Part shown: positions 1 through 11,934 of the stretch, piece by piece | How the letters are laid out: each line of letters starts with the position of its first letter | How positions within the stretch are numbered: position 1 is the first letter of the stretch | The notes under the pieces: generated by a model | What the model was told of the DNA's origin: nothing | Seen by the model: only the letters and a program-made list of their open reading frames with translations | Database searches by the model: none | Assembly (NCBI GenBank): GCA_964017195.1 | Contig: OZ024890.1 | Coordinates: 22,443,201 to 22,507,200, forward strand | Source: Siderastrea radians | Lineage: Eukaryota > Cnidaria > Anthozoa > Scleractinia > Rhizangiidae | DNA length: 64,000 bases | Direction: 5' to 3' | Translations under genes and position numbers: made by a program

Positions 1-2718
1 TAACAAACTATAGATCACGGGAAGGTATTGGTACTCCCAAGATGGTGCTGCAGACAGGATAAGTGGCAACGCTCTAGGAACCGTTTTGCAGTAATATCGG
101 TGCTCCCACAACAGTTCACTCTCCTCCGGTTTTAATTCATTGAAAAGATCTTTTTCCAAAATGTGCTTGTACACGTCGGCAGTCGTAGCTTGGGGCTCAC
201 AGCGATCAGTTTCATCGTAAACTAACCAGCCGTTGCTTTCAAAATCCGGAAACACAATGTCAGCCAAATAGCGCTCGAATTCGACCTGCAGAATGACACT
301 GGCAGGATGCAAAATGTTCGATGTACAGGTGCCGACAGGATTGGCAGGTTCTTCGGGCCACAACCCAAGGAGATGCGTTCCCGACACCAACACGCCCTTG
401 AAGTCGAAGAGAGGCACTGCTACCCAGCCCAGTGGTGTTCTGGTGGTGTTCAGCGAGTTTCCCTTGCTGGTTGGGGCAATCCCGTAAAGGGTGAGACACA
501 GCCGTGCTTCACGTGGAAGCTGGCGTACCTGGATCTTGAACTGCAGCCACTCATCCCAACGCAGTTGGTCGAAGAAATGCCTTGTAATCTTTTGCTGTTG
601 TGTTACTTCAGGAGGACAGGGCAAACGTCCTCCATAGTAAATGCCACACTGAACTTCAAAACGATCAAATTCCTGATTCCACTGCACAGGAAGCCTGTTG
701 GCGAACGCCACATTGATGCGAAAGTTGTCAGTCATGGCAGTCACCTCTATGGATCCAGCCAGTTTGGGTCTTTCCACCCTGGTAGGTACAAACGTAGTAT
801 CGAAGGCGTTGCAGTACATTTCAATCAGAAGCAAAACGGCTGACTGCAGCTTTGAAAGGGCATCATAGAACAATGCCAAGTCAGGAACTATTCCCCGGTG
901 TATGTCAGCATTCTGGAGATTTTTCAAGTTACAGACTGAGCTAATTACTTGTTCAGTTTCCAAGGTAGCCAGCGTTGCACAGATCGCCTTTACAGATTGG
1001 ATTACCCGGCTTGGCTCAAAGCGTGGGTTGCTCTGGTTGGTTGTCTCTTCCACCAACTTTATAAGCTCATCATTAAATGCTTCCAACAGCACAGTCAGCC
1101 CATATTCTGAGACAGCAGTACTGAACGGGCAATCAAAGAACTCCTTGTAGTTCCGTGGGACACTCTCATCCAAGTCATCTTCCTCAGTTCTAACAAGCTG
1201 TCTGGAGATTTGCCAGTTCTCCAGAAGTACAAGTTCAACTTCACGTCCAAATTTGATGCTTTCCTGCACATAACCATATTGGATCAAAATGCTGTTTGGT
1301 TGGAGGTACTCAGAACGCCCACAAACTTTGAGTACGTAAGCTGAAGCTAAACTCAGATTTATTAGCTTACTGTCATCAGATAAACAACTCAAGGCGAGTT
1401 CGATAATTTTGCTAATGTGGCTGTGAGCACTGAAAGTGAACTTCAGTGTGTCCTGTCGTCCCTCAGTGTAGATAGCAATACATGCTTCTGTGTCGTGAGG
1501 AAAGGTCTCATAGTCATAAGGTATTGTGGGACTTATCACGTGACCAGGGTTAGTCTCATCATCCCACCGAAAGTTTGATCTGAGTTCAGTCATCATGGCA
1601 CTGAAGGCAGTAGCCTCCTCATTTCTCTCTTTGGCAACATCAAAAAGTCCATCTCCATAGAAAAGAAATTTAGAATTGCGATCACCTGAGATTGATGCAC
1701 CTGGTGATTTTTTGTCAGGAAATGAGGTTGAAAAAGGACGATTCTGAGAAGCAGGTGGACGAGGGGGAGGAACAGATTTCCTGCAGGATGCAGTCTCCTG
1801 TTGTGTCTTCAAAGACTGTCTGCCAGTCTCTTCAGCTGGAAGCTGAACTTTCAAAGGTCTCATATTTCTAGACTTACTTGTAAATTTGTCAGCACTCTCA
1901 GTCATCTCCAATGGAAAGACGCTGTGATCTGTTGGACCTTTTTCAGAGGAAAGAATTTCTTCGTTGCTTCCTCTTATTGATAACTCTCCTTTAAGCTTTA
2001 GTGTGATTGCACCATACGGGTGTTCACTGCTGGAATTTGATGATGCAGTGCTTGCAGTCGATTGGTTTGTACTTTGAATGCACAGGTCACTATGCTGATT
2101 GTTTAATTGTACAAACAGACTAGAGGTGTAAGACTGAGGGCTGTTAGAGTTCTTCAGCCCTTCACAGGCATTGTAATTAGCTGTTCCTTCAGAGTCCAGT
2201 AACTCAGAAGGAGGCCTGAATGCTGTATGATAATTAGTAAATCCACCTCGAGGAAATTGAGGAATATTATTTGTTTTTTTCACAGGGCTCCTAGGCGGCG
2301 ATAACTCATCCCAAGAACGAGATGCTCTCACCTTATACTCTTGATTAAACAAATTACTGTCACGAGCTGTGTCAATGTCACTTGAGAAATCGAACCACTT
2401 TAAGTCATCTCCATTAACGGGAAGGCTTGGCTGAGTGGATCGTGTTTCCATTTGAACAGCTTGTGCACGGTGGCCAGTATAGTTAATATCGCTTCGAACG
2501 TTGGCTGACCGTTGTGGTTTGGACTGATGCCTGTCAGAAACACAAAAATTCGGTGACAACGAGCGTGTGCTATCAGTTCCAGAACGACTTCTCGGCTCAG
2601 CATTGAATTCTGACGACAAAATCGTCGACCAAGACACGTCGGATCTTATGCCCACATTATCTTCTTCGTCGGATGAAAAGGACATCAGGTCATCCAGATT
2701 CGCCATCTTTTTCGCCAT
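1..2718 (-). CDS. PIK3C2: Class II phosphatidylinositol 3-kinase (C2-PI3K), 5' coding exon, partial
   Basis: One reading frame stays open from the ATG at 2718 to base 1 (906 codons) and leaves the window. An in-frame TGA lies about 60 bases upstream and no other in-frame ATG intervenes; a second ATG follows four codons later. The N-terminal ~370 residues are Ser/Thr- and Pro-rich with a PPPRPP stretch near residue 320, as in the clathrin-binding N-termini of class II enzymes. A Ras-binding-like domain follows at about 385-475, then a PI3K-type C2 domain at about 655-800 (RINVAFANRLPVQWNQEF at 667-684), and the start of the helical (PIK) domain at about 870-906, ending in APSWEYQYLPVIYSLL. The kinase, PX and C-terminal C2 domains should lie to the left. 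The family makes PI3P and PI(3,4)P2 at endocytic membranes. Alpha or beta type cannot be decided. A large intron-free first coding exon is unremarkable. Confidence 0.88.
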   Translation of the reverse strand, partial: MAKKMANLDDLMSFSSDEEDNVGIRSDVSWSTILSSEFNAEPRSRSGTDSTRSLSPNFCVSDRHQSKPQRSANVRSDINYTGHRAQAVQMETRSTQPSLPVNGDDLKWFDFSSDIDTARDSNLFNQEYKVRASRSWDELSPPRSPVKKTNNIPQFPRGGFTNYHTAFRPPSELLDSEGTANYNACEGLKNSNSPQSYTSSLFVQLNNQHSDLCIQSTNQSTASTASSNSSSEHPYGAITLKLKGELSIRGSNEEILSSEKGPTDHSVFPLEMTESADKFTSKSRNMRPLKVQLPAEETGRQSLKTQQETASCRKSVPPPRPPASQNRPFSTSFPDKKSPGASISGDRNSKFLFYGDGLFDVAKERNEEATAFSAMMTELRSNFRWDDETNPGHVISPTIPYDYETFPHDTEACIAIYTEGRQDTLKFTFSAHSHISKIIELALSCLSDDSKLINLSLASAYVLKVCGRSEYLQPNSILIQYGYVQESIKFGREVELVLLENWQISRQLVRTEEDDLDESVPRNYKEFFDCPFSTAVSEYGLTVLLEAFNDELIKLVEETTNQSNPRFEPSRVIQSVKAICATLATLETEQVISSVCNLKNLQNADIHRGIVPDLALFYDALSKLQSAVLLLIEMYCNAFDTTFVPTRVERPKLAGSIEVTAMTDNFRINVAFANRLPVQWNQEFDRFEVQCGIYYGGRLPCPPEVTQQQKITRHFFDQLRWDEWLQFKIQVRQLPREARLCLTLYGIAPTSKGNSLNTTRTPLGWVAVPLFDFKGVLVSGTHLLGLWPEEPANPVGTCTSNILHPASVILQVEFERYLADIVFPDFESNGWLVYDETDRCEPQATTADVYKHILEKDLFNELKPEESELLWEHRYYCKTVPRALPLILSAAPSWEYQYLPVIYSLL

Positions 2719-3317
2719 ATTAAATGCAAATTGGCTAAAAATCGATCCAAAATGTCCATTCAAATCAATTCATAAATTGATGTTCACATCTTTCCACTGG
2801 ACGTGCCGTCTCCTTGGTTAAAAATGCCATTCATTTACATTTTTACAAGTTGATGTGCCTTTGCATTAATCTTCGAGGAGGCTATAATAGCAATGATTAT
2901 CCTAGAATTGTAGAATTACCTTGAAAGCGGAAAACACCGAGCTACTCAATACATGTATGAGTACACGCGTGTTGAGGAACATTCAAAATGTCAAAACCAG
3001 TCGCTTCTTGTCGCTCTTACAGCCCAAACTTCCGTGCATGGCACAAATGACCAAAACATCCACATCCTGTTTCGCTCATCGACAGTTTTTGAGCACCATC
3101 AAAGCGGTAGACCGTTCTAAATAAGCGTATTTTCAATTGCAATTTCAAAATACTGAAATATAAACAAGTCTATTTTTGTTTCAAGAGGTTTGATACGGCA
3201 TTGCGCATATTATTTGCACCGCTGCCGCTGTCCAGGAAGGCTTAACACAAACATGACGGACAAAATAGCAATAGTTGTAGCTGGTTTTGACGAAGTGCAG
3301 CTTTGTTTCTGCTTATA
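2719..3317. promoter_or_regulatory. Divergent intergenic promoter region between PIK3C2 and the RRM-GYF gene
   Basis: About 600 bases separate two start codons that point away from each other, so both promoters must lie here. I see no clear TATA box at a useful distance from either ATG, and no repeat element. The interval is ordinary mixed-composition DNA. Its promoter role is inferred from gene orientation alone. Confidence 0.5.
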
Positions 3318-3318
3318 A
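3253..3318 (+). other. Upstream ORF (21 codons) whose stop overlaps the RRM-GYF start (TAATG)
   Basis: An ATG at 3253 opens a 21-codon frame that ends in TAA at 3316-3318. The last A of the stop is the first base of the ATG at 3318. The downstream ATG has A at -3 and G at +4, a good eukaryotic start context. If the transcript begins upstream of 3253, this overlap would favour reinitiation or leaky scanning. The transcript start is unknown, so a function is not shown. Confidence 0.4.
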
Positions 3319-6300
3319 TGGCCACATTTGGCTGGAGCTACAAGTCAAATGCAAGTGAAAGTAAACGGCCTCATGAACAAGCGAGAAAATTAGAGGAATG
3401 GCAGAAGAACCGTCCTGATACAACTGCGAAGCCACTTCATCCGCAGTCACACACTGCTGAAACTTTGAACGCTGGGACACCGCAAAGGAAGAGGAAATGT
3501 GAGTTGTGAGATAGGATTATTACAAACGTGAGGAAAATGGGGATGTAAAGGAGAAGGGGGTATCTTTATGTTTTTCATAGAAAATTTACTGAGTGATCAA
3601 TCAAATTATCAGTCAATTTAAATCAATCAATCAATTTGAATCAATCAACCAATCAATCTTCAGTCAATCAATTTGAATCAATCAATAAATCAATCAGTCA
3701 GATTTTTTATTGTATTTAGAATTCGAACTCAATTTGCAAATTGAACCTACATATTAAGTACCCTCTAAAGGTGCAATAAATTACATACAAGAAAGTGAGA
3801 GCAAAGTGCTGTTACAAAAAATTACAATTAAAGTGATTACAACCTGAACGTTTTGTATAACAAACCACGACACAAAAGGTGCAATTGTTATTCACTAGAA
3901 TGCAGATGAGTGATCTCGTATATGCAATTGAATCTGCTTGCATTTTTTTCAAGTCTGCACAGTAAAGTTACACGCAGGCCTCTCCCTCCCCCACAGAGGC
4001 TCCTATTAGTAAACAACAGGAAAGAGAAAACTGGTGGCGCAGTGAACGGGAGCCCGAGGAACGATAGGAAGAGGGAAAAAGCGGGAGCCCCCCTTCTCTC
4101 TTTCCCCTTCCCAGAGTGCCTTCCCGCATGCTTTATTTTTCCCTCTATCCAGCCTCTGCGCACTTTTTCTTAAGCGTGCGTGCAGTCAAGACGTGACTGT
4201 AGGAGGCCTCTGCGGAGGTGAGAGCGCAGGCCTCATGTTTTTCTGTGGCATGAAGCAACCAGGATTACTACATAATTATGTAATACTAAACCCCTGGATG
4301 GGATGCTAGTCCATTGCTGGGTTACCCCCAGAATTTCGTTGCAGTTCCTTAATAGTACTAGACACGGTGTTGAGTGAAATAGTACTAGAGATAGAGTGGA
4401 GTAAAGCTTCTGCATGAAAGTCGAACACAACCACTACACCATGTACAGTGCCTCTGGTTTATTACCCGGGGGGGGGGGGTACTCCCATATTTAAGGTTTA
4501 TAGTTATTTGCTATGGAAAAGGGTATGGTTTTTAACATCCTCAGTCTGAAAAAAAGGTGTCCATTTTGCCCTTTTTGGAATTGTGATCCCAGTGTGATCC
4601 TTAGATAGGGTTCCTTTTTAGTGTTAAATAAAATAATTTTATTGCAGTACGTAAACTATGGTTATGATAGCGTATTTATATAAACTAGGCTTAGTCTAGT
4701 ATTCTATGCCTTATGCTAATCTTCCCATGTTACAGAAAAGAAATAAAATCATCCTGTTTATGCAATTATTAGTGATTGTTTTCCCTTGAATACGGGTGTC
4801 ATTTTATCAGGTTTGGGCCTTAAAAAGGGTATCAATTTTCAATTTCCTCTCCTTAAGGTGGCTCCCTAGAGTTTCTACAAAAGTGACTATACGAACTGGC
4901 AAGACTTGCAAAAGAAGCCCTAGTTCTGTTGTCTTGCAATCTTTGTTCCTGAATTTTACCAGTAAGGTTACCAACATAATTACCCTTATTTTTCAGGTTT
5001 TGCTTCTTAGGTATAGGCCGTTGTCATGGCAACAAAGCAACTAAAAGATGACAGATATTTGCCATTAATTCGTCTTTTTTCTTAAATATTTTCATTTTCC
5101 CTCGGTGAAATTTTTTTAAACTTTCCTATTTTGTGAAAATGATTCTGACTAACATTTTGCAGGGGAAAAAATATGGGGTCGTTCAGACGGATTCACCGAT
5201 ATCACGTGATTTCTTATTTTTAACCATTAAACTGGATTGCTCTGACAGAATTTTTCCAAAAAATAATATGTGAAAGGTAGCGTTAGTATCTCAAAATGTG
5301 CAAAATTTAAAAAAAATTCACCGAAGGAAACGCGAGAAAATTTACTGTTAACTTTGCTTTTTTTGGCTATGCTGACGTCATAAAAATCAGGAAAACCTAC
5401 GATTTTATGTGAGCGCGCGCAGATTACTACAGCTCGCATCATCAGCGCGCGCGTGGTCATAAAACTATAGGGAGCCACCTTAAATGCGGTCAGGGTTTAA
5501 GAACCTTTGCAGCACACATCTATCCTAAATTGATGGGAGTACCTCCCCCCCCCCCCCTGTCAATTGAAGTGGCTTGGTAGCCTCAGCATCTTGGTGATTG
5601 TCACTGGACTTATCGCTTTATAGAAAAGCTTGTAAAATCAATATAACTGAAAAAGTGTCCCTGTTCTTTAGTTTTGCCATTTTCATAACAAGAGTCACAA
5701 CAAGAGCTTTGATCATCGTTATTGGTAAAATGTTAATAAAATGGTAATTGACATAATATCTTTTTTTTCCATTTCCCTGTAAACTAAGATGATCCAAGAG
5801 CCAAGATATTTGTTGGGAACCTTGACTGGAAGACAAAAGAAGGTAATGAGATTTAATTTTACGAGTAAACAAGTAAATCCTTGTTTACAAACAAAGGTGA
5901 TCATTGCAGATATAAAATCTTGAGGTTGCAGTTAATCAAAGCCCTGACTTACCATTACCTTTCCTCTGTCGAGACCAGAAGTGGTCAAAGGGATGGAGTC
6001 ATAACCAGCTTTATGTGATGACTTTTGTTTTGTTTATTTTATGTTTGTTTGTTTGTTTTTGGATTCTTTGCATACGTTAACCTTGATTACCAGTATAACT
6101 GTCTTGAGTCTGGCTATTCCTTTAGATACAAACAACACAGAGATATTTAAATTTCCTGTTTTATTATCATGTTAGTTGTTAACACAGGTAATTGTAAAAT
6201 CTATTGAATTTTCCCTCTCTTCTTCTTCACATGCCTGTTACTGACTTTGGAGTTCACATTGAATTTGACTGTGCAATATTTGTTGATAAGTTATCTTTAG

Positions 6301-9300
6301 TCATTAACAATATTTTATAGACAGTATGTCCAATCTGATTTTTGCAGTAACCCTTGCTGAATATTTTTCCACTTTTGGGGAAATTGAAGCTGTTAAGGTA
6401 ATAAATAATCACTGAAGTTGTCATTGCTGAAAGCAGTAGACAGTTTCATTTTTATTACTGATTAATTAAAAATGCAATTAATACTCAATTGAGGCGAGTC
6501 TTCTTATTTCACAATACATGTCAGTAATTCATTTTATTCATTGAAAGGTGTGGTAACCTCCACCCGAAGTGTGACATAAGCACCTTGTGGACATTTCTAT
6601 TTCATTTGTGAAACATCCCCAAATATGAAAAGTAATGACTGATACCACACCTGTGTTTACATAATTAAGGAAAGTTTAAGTCCATTAATCTATACCCACC
6701 GAAATAAAGTGGCCATAATAACTTGGTGACCAAATAATATTAACAAGATGGCCATAAGGCAGTGGTTCCACTCTAGCCTTAGGTATGTTAGATACGTCAC
6801 TAGCAGAGTGCATTTTATTAGAATTAAGTCATATTTTATTGATTTCAAATCTGAGCAATTTAATTTCTTACCATGTGTATGCATGTGTAGGTTGTCAAGG
6901 ATCATGAAACTGGTACTTCAAGAGGTTTTGCCTTTATTACATTTTCTGAAGCTGATTCGGGTGAGACAAGAGTTTACTGATAAAAAATGTGATTATAAAA
7001 TATAACGCTCACAATTTAGTTTATTTTAACAATATTGTTATTGATTAACCAGTTAATCAGTTGATTAAAATGTTTAATTGTTGTTAAAACTTTGGGAAAA
7101 ATAGATTGTGTTACCAATTTGTATTTCTCATATTTTTACTTTTAGCTGCAAAGTGTAAATCTTGGTGTGCATACAATGAACTGGTAGGTGATGAATGCAT
7201 TATTGCAGATACTTGCATGATATTTAAAGTAAGGAAGGGTTTCATGTATTAACATAAATCCATTCATCCTTGCCAGAAAATTGATGACCGAAAGATTACT
7301 GTCAGAACAGCTGAGCGCAGACAGGTGACTGAAGTAAATTTGCACAGTTTCCTATTAACTTTTAATGGTCTGTATGCCATGTCTTCATGCCCGATGTTGT
7401 CCCATCTGCACCCTGAAGACAGATAATACTATGAACAGCATTGATAAACTAAAGAACTAAGGTACAGGGGTTTCATTAAAATTTGCAGACACCGTCGGTG
7501 CTTATTGAAAGCACTGGAGGTAAAAGCTAGGTTCCTTCATTTTAACAGTGGAATGGAAAATTCACTTTGTGAACTATGTAAATATCAGTGCTTCATTTAA
7601 AATCTTCCTATACCATACAACAAAATATAACAGACTGATGGTTTCCTTGAGGGTTGTGTGAGGAACAGTCTACCTAAGATTAAAGCTTTTACTGCATATT
7701 ATGTGTAATTCTCAAGTTACCTACAAAGTTCACATGTAGCAACTCTTTTTCCTCCAACAATGCCACATTATTTATTTTGAGTCTGCTGCCTTTATCAAGA
7801 ATGAAAATAAACAACTTTCAATTCTAAGACAATGGATGTTTTTTCCAGACTCAACATTCTGAGGTTGAAAAAAAAAGGAAAGGTGTCGATGACAACAACC
7901 CAACTCTTTACTGGGAGTATAAATGGACTGAAGACGGTGAAGCAGAGGTATTGTTTTGAAATGTTTTTGTTAAAAGAGGTTGGCTGAATTAATAAAAATA
8001 TAATTATTTTTTTAATATCATTTTGATCTTTTTGCATCCAGTTTCAAACATAAAGTTCCCTCAAAATGTTCCTCAGCTATACCAGATCAATATTCTCATC
8101 TCCAGCTCGAAAACCTGTAAGGTATACCACTAATTCAATTAATATTGTCAGATTTTAAAGCTTCAAGGTTTATGCAACAGGACTGAAAGGTGTTATGCAT
8201 GGTTATAGATCATAGTTTTGGAGTTGTCATTAAGTGCCAGGATTAAAAAAGTACCATAAATTGATGTGATAAATGGTTGGCTTCAAGCTTTTTGTTCTAT
8301 TGAAGGAAAGTTTTGCTGATGATGAAATTTTAATCATTAAGGGAAGTGGTCAAAACTATCATACAGGCTCGGGACCCACCTTTCGGAGGGGAGTTAGGGG
8401 AAGATGCCATGGGTCTCTGATGGTAGGTGGGGGAAGGGTCAGGAAAGACATTATGGGTCTCTGATGGTAGGTGGGGGGTCGGGAAAGACACCATGGGTCT
8501 CCGAGTGTAGGTGAGGGGGGGTGTCGGCAAAGACATCATGGGTCTCTAATGGTAGGTGGGAGGGCCGGGAAAGACACCATGGGTCGCCGATGGTAGGTGG
8601 TGGGGGGGTCGGGAAAGACACCATAGATCTCTGATGGTAGAGTGGGGGGTGGGTGGGTGGGTAAGATACATGGGTCTCTGAGTGTGGGGGGAGGGGGTTG
8701 GTAAGACATCATGGGTCTTCCATGTTAGGTGGGGGGTTGGGTAAGACATCATGGGTCTCTGATGGTAGTGGCCTTAAGACTTTTGGGAAGAACGAAGGTG
8801 CAACATATTGTTTTAAAAGGTGTTGACAGGCAAACACGACTCCTGTACAGTTCGTACCTGGTATTTTCTAAGCCTAAATATAGTTTAGCTCTAACTAGAA
8901 ATATGTCTTTGAGAGATTTCCCTCTTCTGTACAATAAGAGAGGAGGCTCCTTGACAATTTCTTTTAACCGTGGGTGTTTTTTTTAAAGGTTCCATTTCTC
9001 TCTTAGTATCTGTTTGAGACCAGATAGTGCTGGGCAGTATTGCGTTACAAACGGCAATATATGAGAAAGGCAAGTCTCAAGCTGTGATGTGTTTGGAGGG
9101 TTAAATAGACATTCTTAGAGCCGTTTTTAGTGCCATCGTGGATCTTAGGGCAAGGGTAGGGGGTTATAAGTAGAGGCAGTCACCTTTCATCATTAAGGTG
9201 GGTCCCAAGCTTGTATAGTAGTTTTGACCACTAACCCTAAAAGCCCATATCACCTTGCAGTCTTTGCGTGTACATGCAGATTTGAAGTTTCAACAACAAT

Positions 9301-10867
9301 GTTAATTGAAATAGCTGAAAACACCAGTATGAAAATTTATATAAACGGGGTATGATTTTTCATTTCATAAGTTGCATTTAGTCTTAACCATTCATTGGTT
9401 AATTAAAATGCAGTATATGACTTTTCATCTTGCGCTGGGAGGAAAGTCATACAGGGATGACTGTGTAAACACCCGCTAATGAAAGGAAGCAGTTTTCTAT
9501 TTCTTTTAGAAAAATAAATGAGAAATGTACAATGTTCTGTTAATAAATTACTTTGAGCAAGCATCAATTCCTTCTCGTCTTCATAGCAACATGTAAGAAA
9601 TTAAAGCTTTTCTATTTGATGAGCTGTGAGGTTTTTCTTGAAGTATATTTTTTTTCAGGTGATAATGAAACTGTTCATGTCAAGAGAATGTTATGTTCAG
9701 TAGCCATCTAGGCATCCAGGCAGAGCTTTTTAAAGCTGTTACAGACCGGTACATAGTCCTTATACATGAGTGAAATGGAAATAATTTATTATTCGTTTTT
9801 GCAGGTGTATGGACCTTATGAGACCAGCTTGATGTTACAATGGTCCAAAGCTGTGAGTACTTCTTGTTTGTTTGTTTCCTTTGATTTTTCTCCTTTTATG
9901 ATATCCCACCCACGGCAGGGAATAACCCCCCCCCCCTTTCGAAAACACTAAGATTACGTTCTGAAAAGAATTTACAGCAAGAATACTGACAAACTGACTG
10001 CCAGTTGATGGTTTGTCGTTGTTGTGTTGTATCCTGAAGAAAACTCTATCCTTGACTTTCAAGCCCCATTGTCAAGAAACATTCTTACTAGATCACACAC
10101 TCCACCTTAATGCATTATTATGAGATGATAAGGATTGACATTATTAGTCAAACATGATTAGTTACATGTTTGATCTTGTGTACGAATCGATCTTGTGCAA
10201 TAAATGCTATTGTTAGTTTAAAATCCCATGTAAGCAGGACAATACTTGTGCATGTTTTGTCACCAGTTCAAAGTTCACCTCCAAGCCTCGTTTGTACAAA
10301 CTTCTTTGCAAACTGTAACATTTGGAAACTCGGCTCTGTTTTAGAACGAGTCATTTTTTTAAATTTTGTTGCTTTGGGGATTCGTTGGTAATAAATTTCA
10401 CAGGTTCACACTTTTTTTTTTCACAGTTCTAAAACGAGGCCTAAGGGTAGTATTAGTCTCATAAACATGCATTAGGGCCATTTCCCTAGTTGTGAAATTG
10501 TTACAATGTTCAATACTTATGAGTCATTTAAACATTTAAAGATACTCATTTTTTAATGATTATTTTCTTTTTATTTCTTTATTTATTTGTTTGTTTCTGT
10601 GTTTGTATAAAATTTACTTATTTTTGTATTCGTTCTATTACTTATTTATACCTTTCATCTTAGGGTTATTTTGATGCAGGTTGCTGGGTTCGACAAAGCG
10701 AAACCAAGCAAATTCCTGTGGACAAAAGTGAACCTAAGAGGGGAAGACTAGTGGATCAGTGCTACTCGGACTCGAGCGACTCAGATGATGACACTGCATC
10801 TGTGGGGGACCCACAAGAGAATGACTTTGTACATGTGTCTGAGATTGATTTCTCTATGTTTCCTTGA
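3318..10867 (+). CDS. RRM plus GYF-domain protein, nine exons
   Basis: I assembled this from splice sites with consistent phase. Exons: 3318-3498, 5789-5842, 6348-6397, 6891-6960, 7146-7183, 7277-7324, 7849-7947, 9805-9852, 10664-10867 (792 nt, 263 aa plus stop). All introns are GT-AG. Exon 1 gives a basic, Lys/Arg-rich N-terminus. Exons 2-6 encode one RRM: RNP2 is KIFVGNL, RNP1 is RGFAFITF, and the last strand is RKITVRTAERR. Exons 7-9 encode a GYF domain matching the family signature (WEYKW, then GPY, M, W, GYF), followed by an acidic Ser/Asp stretch and the end IDFSMFP, which resembles the end of CD2BP2. GYF domains bind Pro-rich peptides of spliceosomal proteins and RRMs bind RNA, so a role in mRNA processing is a reasonable inference. 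CD2BP2 itself has no RRM. The acceptor of exon 5 is the least certain boundary. A polyadenylation signal AATAAA lies at 11425. Confidence 0.8.
3590..3705. repeat. Degenerate (AATC)n simple repeat in intron 1 of the RRM-GYF gene
   Basis: The stretch is mostly repeats of AATC interrupted by TTTGA. It lies in an intron and has no coding potential. Confidence 0.75.
4233..4445 (-). mobile_element. Decayed SINE-like copy, same family as 36185-36465
   Basis: It shares CTGGATGGGATGCTAGTCCA and the flanking 'gcatgaagcaac' with the copy at 36 kb. The far end (4415-4440) has a degenerate 'aaccactacacca' block, equivalent to the RNA polymerase III A box on the minus strand. The copy is shorter and more diverged than the one at 36 kb. 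Confidence 0.5.
4467..5556. mobile_element. Non-autonomous repeat with poly-G/poly-C ends, split by a nested TTAA element
   Basis: The left end reads poly-G then TACTCCCAT and the right end reads ATGGGAGTACC then poly-C, forming an inverted terminal pair about 1.09 kb apart. The interior has no ORF of note. About 630 bases of the interior belong to a second element (4857-5479). Insertion into intron 1 of the RRM-GYF gene appears harmless because no exon is touched. Confidence 0.55.
4853..5483. mobile_element. TTAA-flanked MITE nested in the preceding repeat
   Basis: GGTGGCTCCCTAGAG at 4857 faces CTATAGGGAGCCACC ending at 5479, 14 of 15 bases complementary, and both sides carry TTAA (4853-4856 and 5480-5483). 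TTAA duplications are typical of piggyBac and Kolobok elements. There is no transposase, so it is non-autonomous. Confidence 0.7.
8400..8770. repeat. G-rich minisatellite, about nine copies of a 40-47 bp unit
   Basis: The core ATGGGTCTC recurs at about 8409, 8453, 8493, 8538, 8579, 8623 (variant), 8670, 8711 and 8751, each followed by a G-rich block. It sits in the intron between exons 7 and 8 of the RRM-GYF gene. Short ORFs on both strands here are products of the repeat. Confidence 0.85.
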
Positions 10868-11934
10868 GCGCATATGGACTGGCCAAAAAGGTGATACATC
10901 ACTTGAACACGTCTGAAGCCATGCCACAAAAGGGAAGAAATCAGTTGCACCGAAAGTGGGGATCGGGAATGACAGAGAGAGATGGAAGGGAAAGAATTAC
11001 ATTAGGCAATCTTTCAAACGCTGTCTGGTGTTTAAAAAGCGTAAGGGAACCTGTCACACTGAACTGCGACAAAGCCTGTGTACGACTCGTGCAGTAAATT
11101 CGCGATGCTATTTTGAAACTTCATGGCGATGGCCGAGGCTAACTCGAAGCTCAGCGACGTAGTTCCTTCGGTTGAAATTTCTCAGAGTGAGACCCTGTTT
11201 TACTTGTCATTCCGGACTGGTCGTTTACGAAAAAAAATACGCAAGCAAAATGTTATGAAGTACAGTCTGGAACGTGAGATGTATCTTAGTTGGATAACGT
11301 AAAGTAAAACAGTTTATACAAACTTAATAAGTAAGACTGTTTATTTCTATAGAAAATCTTTGATTCGTTTGGATTTGGTTTCTTTTTTGTCTGTCAATCG
11401 AGATGAACCGAAGTCTGACTATTAAATAAACGTACGTGTTACTTAAGTGAACGTCTGTGGAAACTGTCCGGACTTTTGAGAGCTAAAACAGTTTAGCTCT
11501 GCAATTACTAATGCCAGATACTCAGTATTTTAATATATGCACTCAGTGGAGCTACTGAGCCGTAAAATAATAAACCAAGTCGCTTTCTAACTTTGCTTTA
11601 TTGGGACTACTTGGGTACGCGCCTGTATGCTCGTCCTTAATTTTTCAGTCTTCTTTTGCGAAATCTTTTGGGTGTCTAAAGAATTATTTCGACAGTGCTT
11701 GAGGAGAAGTTGGAAGGCAAACTTACTCACCGGAAATTGTTTTTAAATTAGTGAACGAGAAAATTTGCCTGTGCTAGTGATTATTTTTATCCCGGTCTTT
11801 TTGTTTAACCATTGTAACCAATGATATGCCCCACAAACAGTTGATATGTCTTGTTATAGTGATCAAAGTTCAGTTCTCTTTTATCGGCAATTAGAGTAAG
11901 TTCTTTCTCCGAAAGAGAGCTTCGTAGTCTGAAA
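10868..11934. other. 3' UTR of RRM-GYF and upstream region of SCC1
   Basis: The interval holds a polyadenylation signal AATAAA at 11425-11430, after the RRM-GYF stop. I find no further exon and no clear repeat. The 500 bases before 11935 presumably hold the SCC1 promoter, but I see no definite TATA box. Confidence 0.4.

Noticed and set aside
8330..8770. ORFs on both strands and a CRISPR-like periodic pattern
   Set aside because: The ORFs are made of the minisatellite unit. The units are contiguous and imperfect with no unique spacers.
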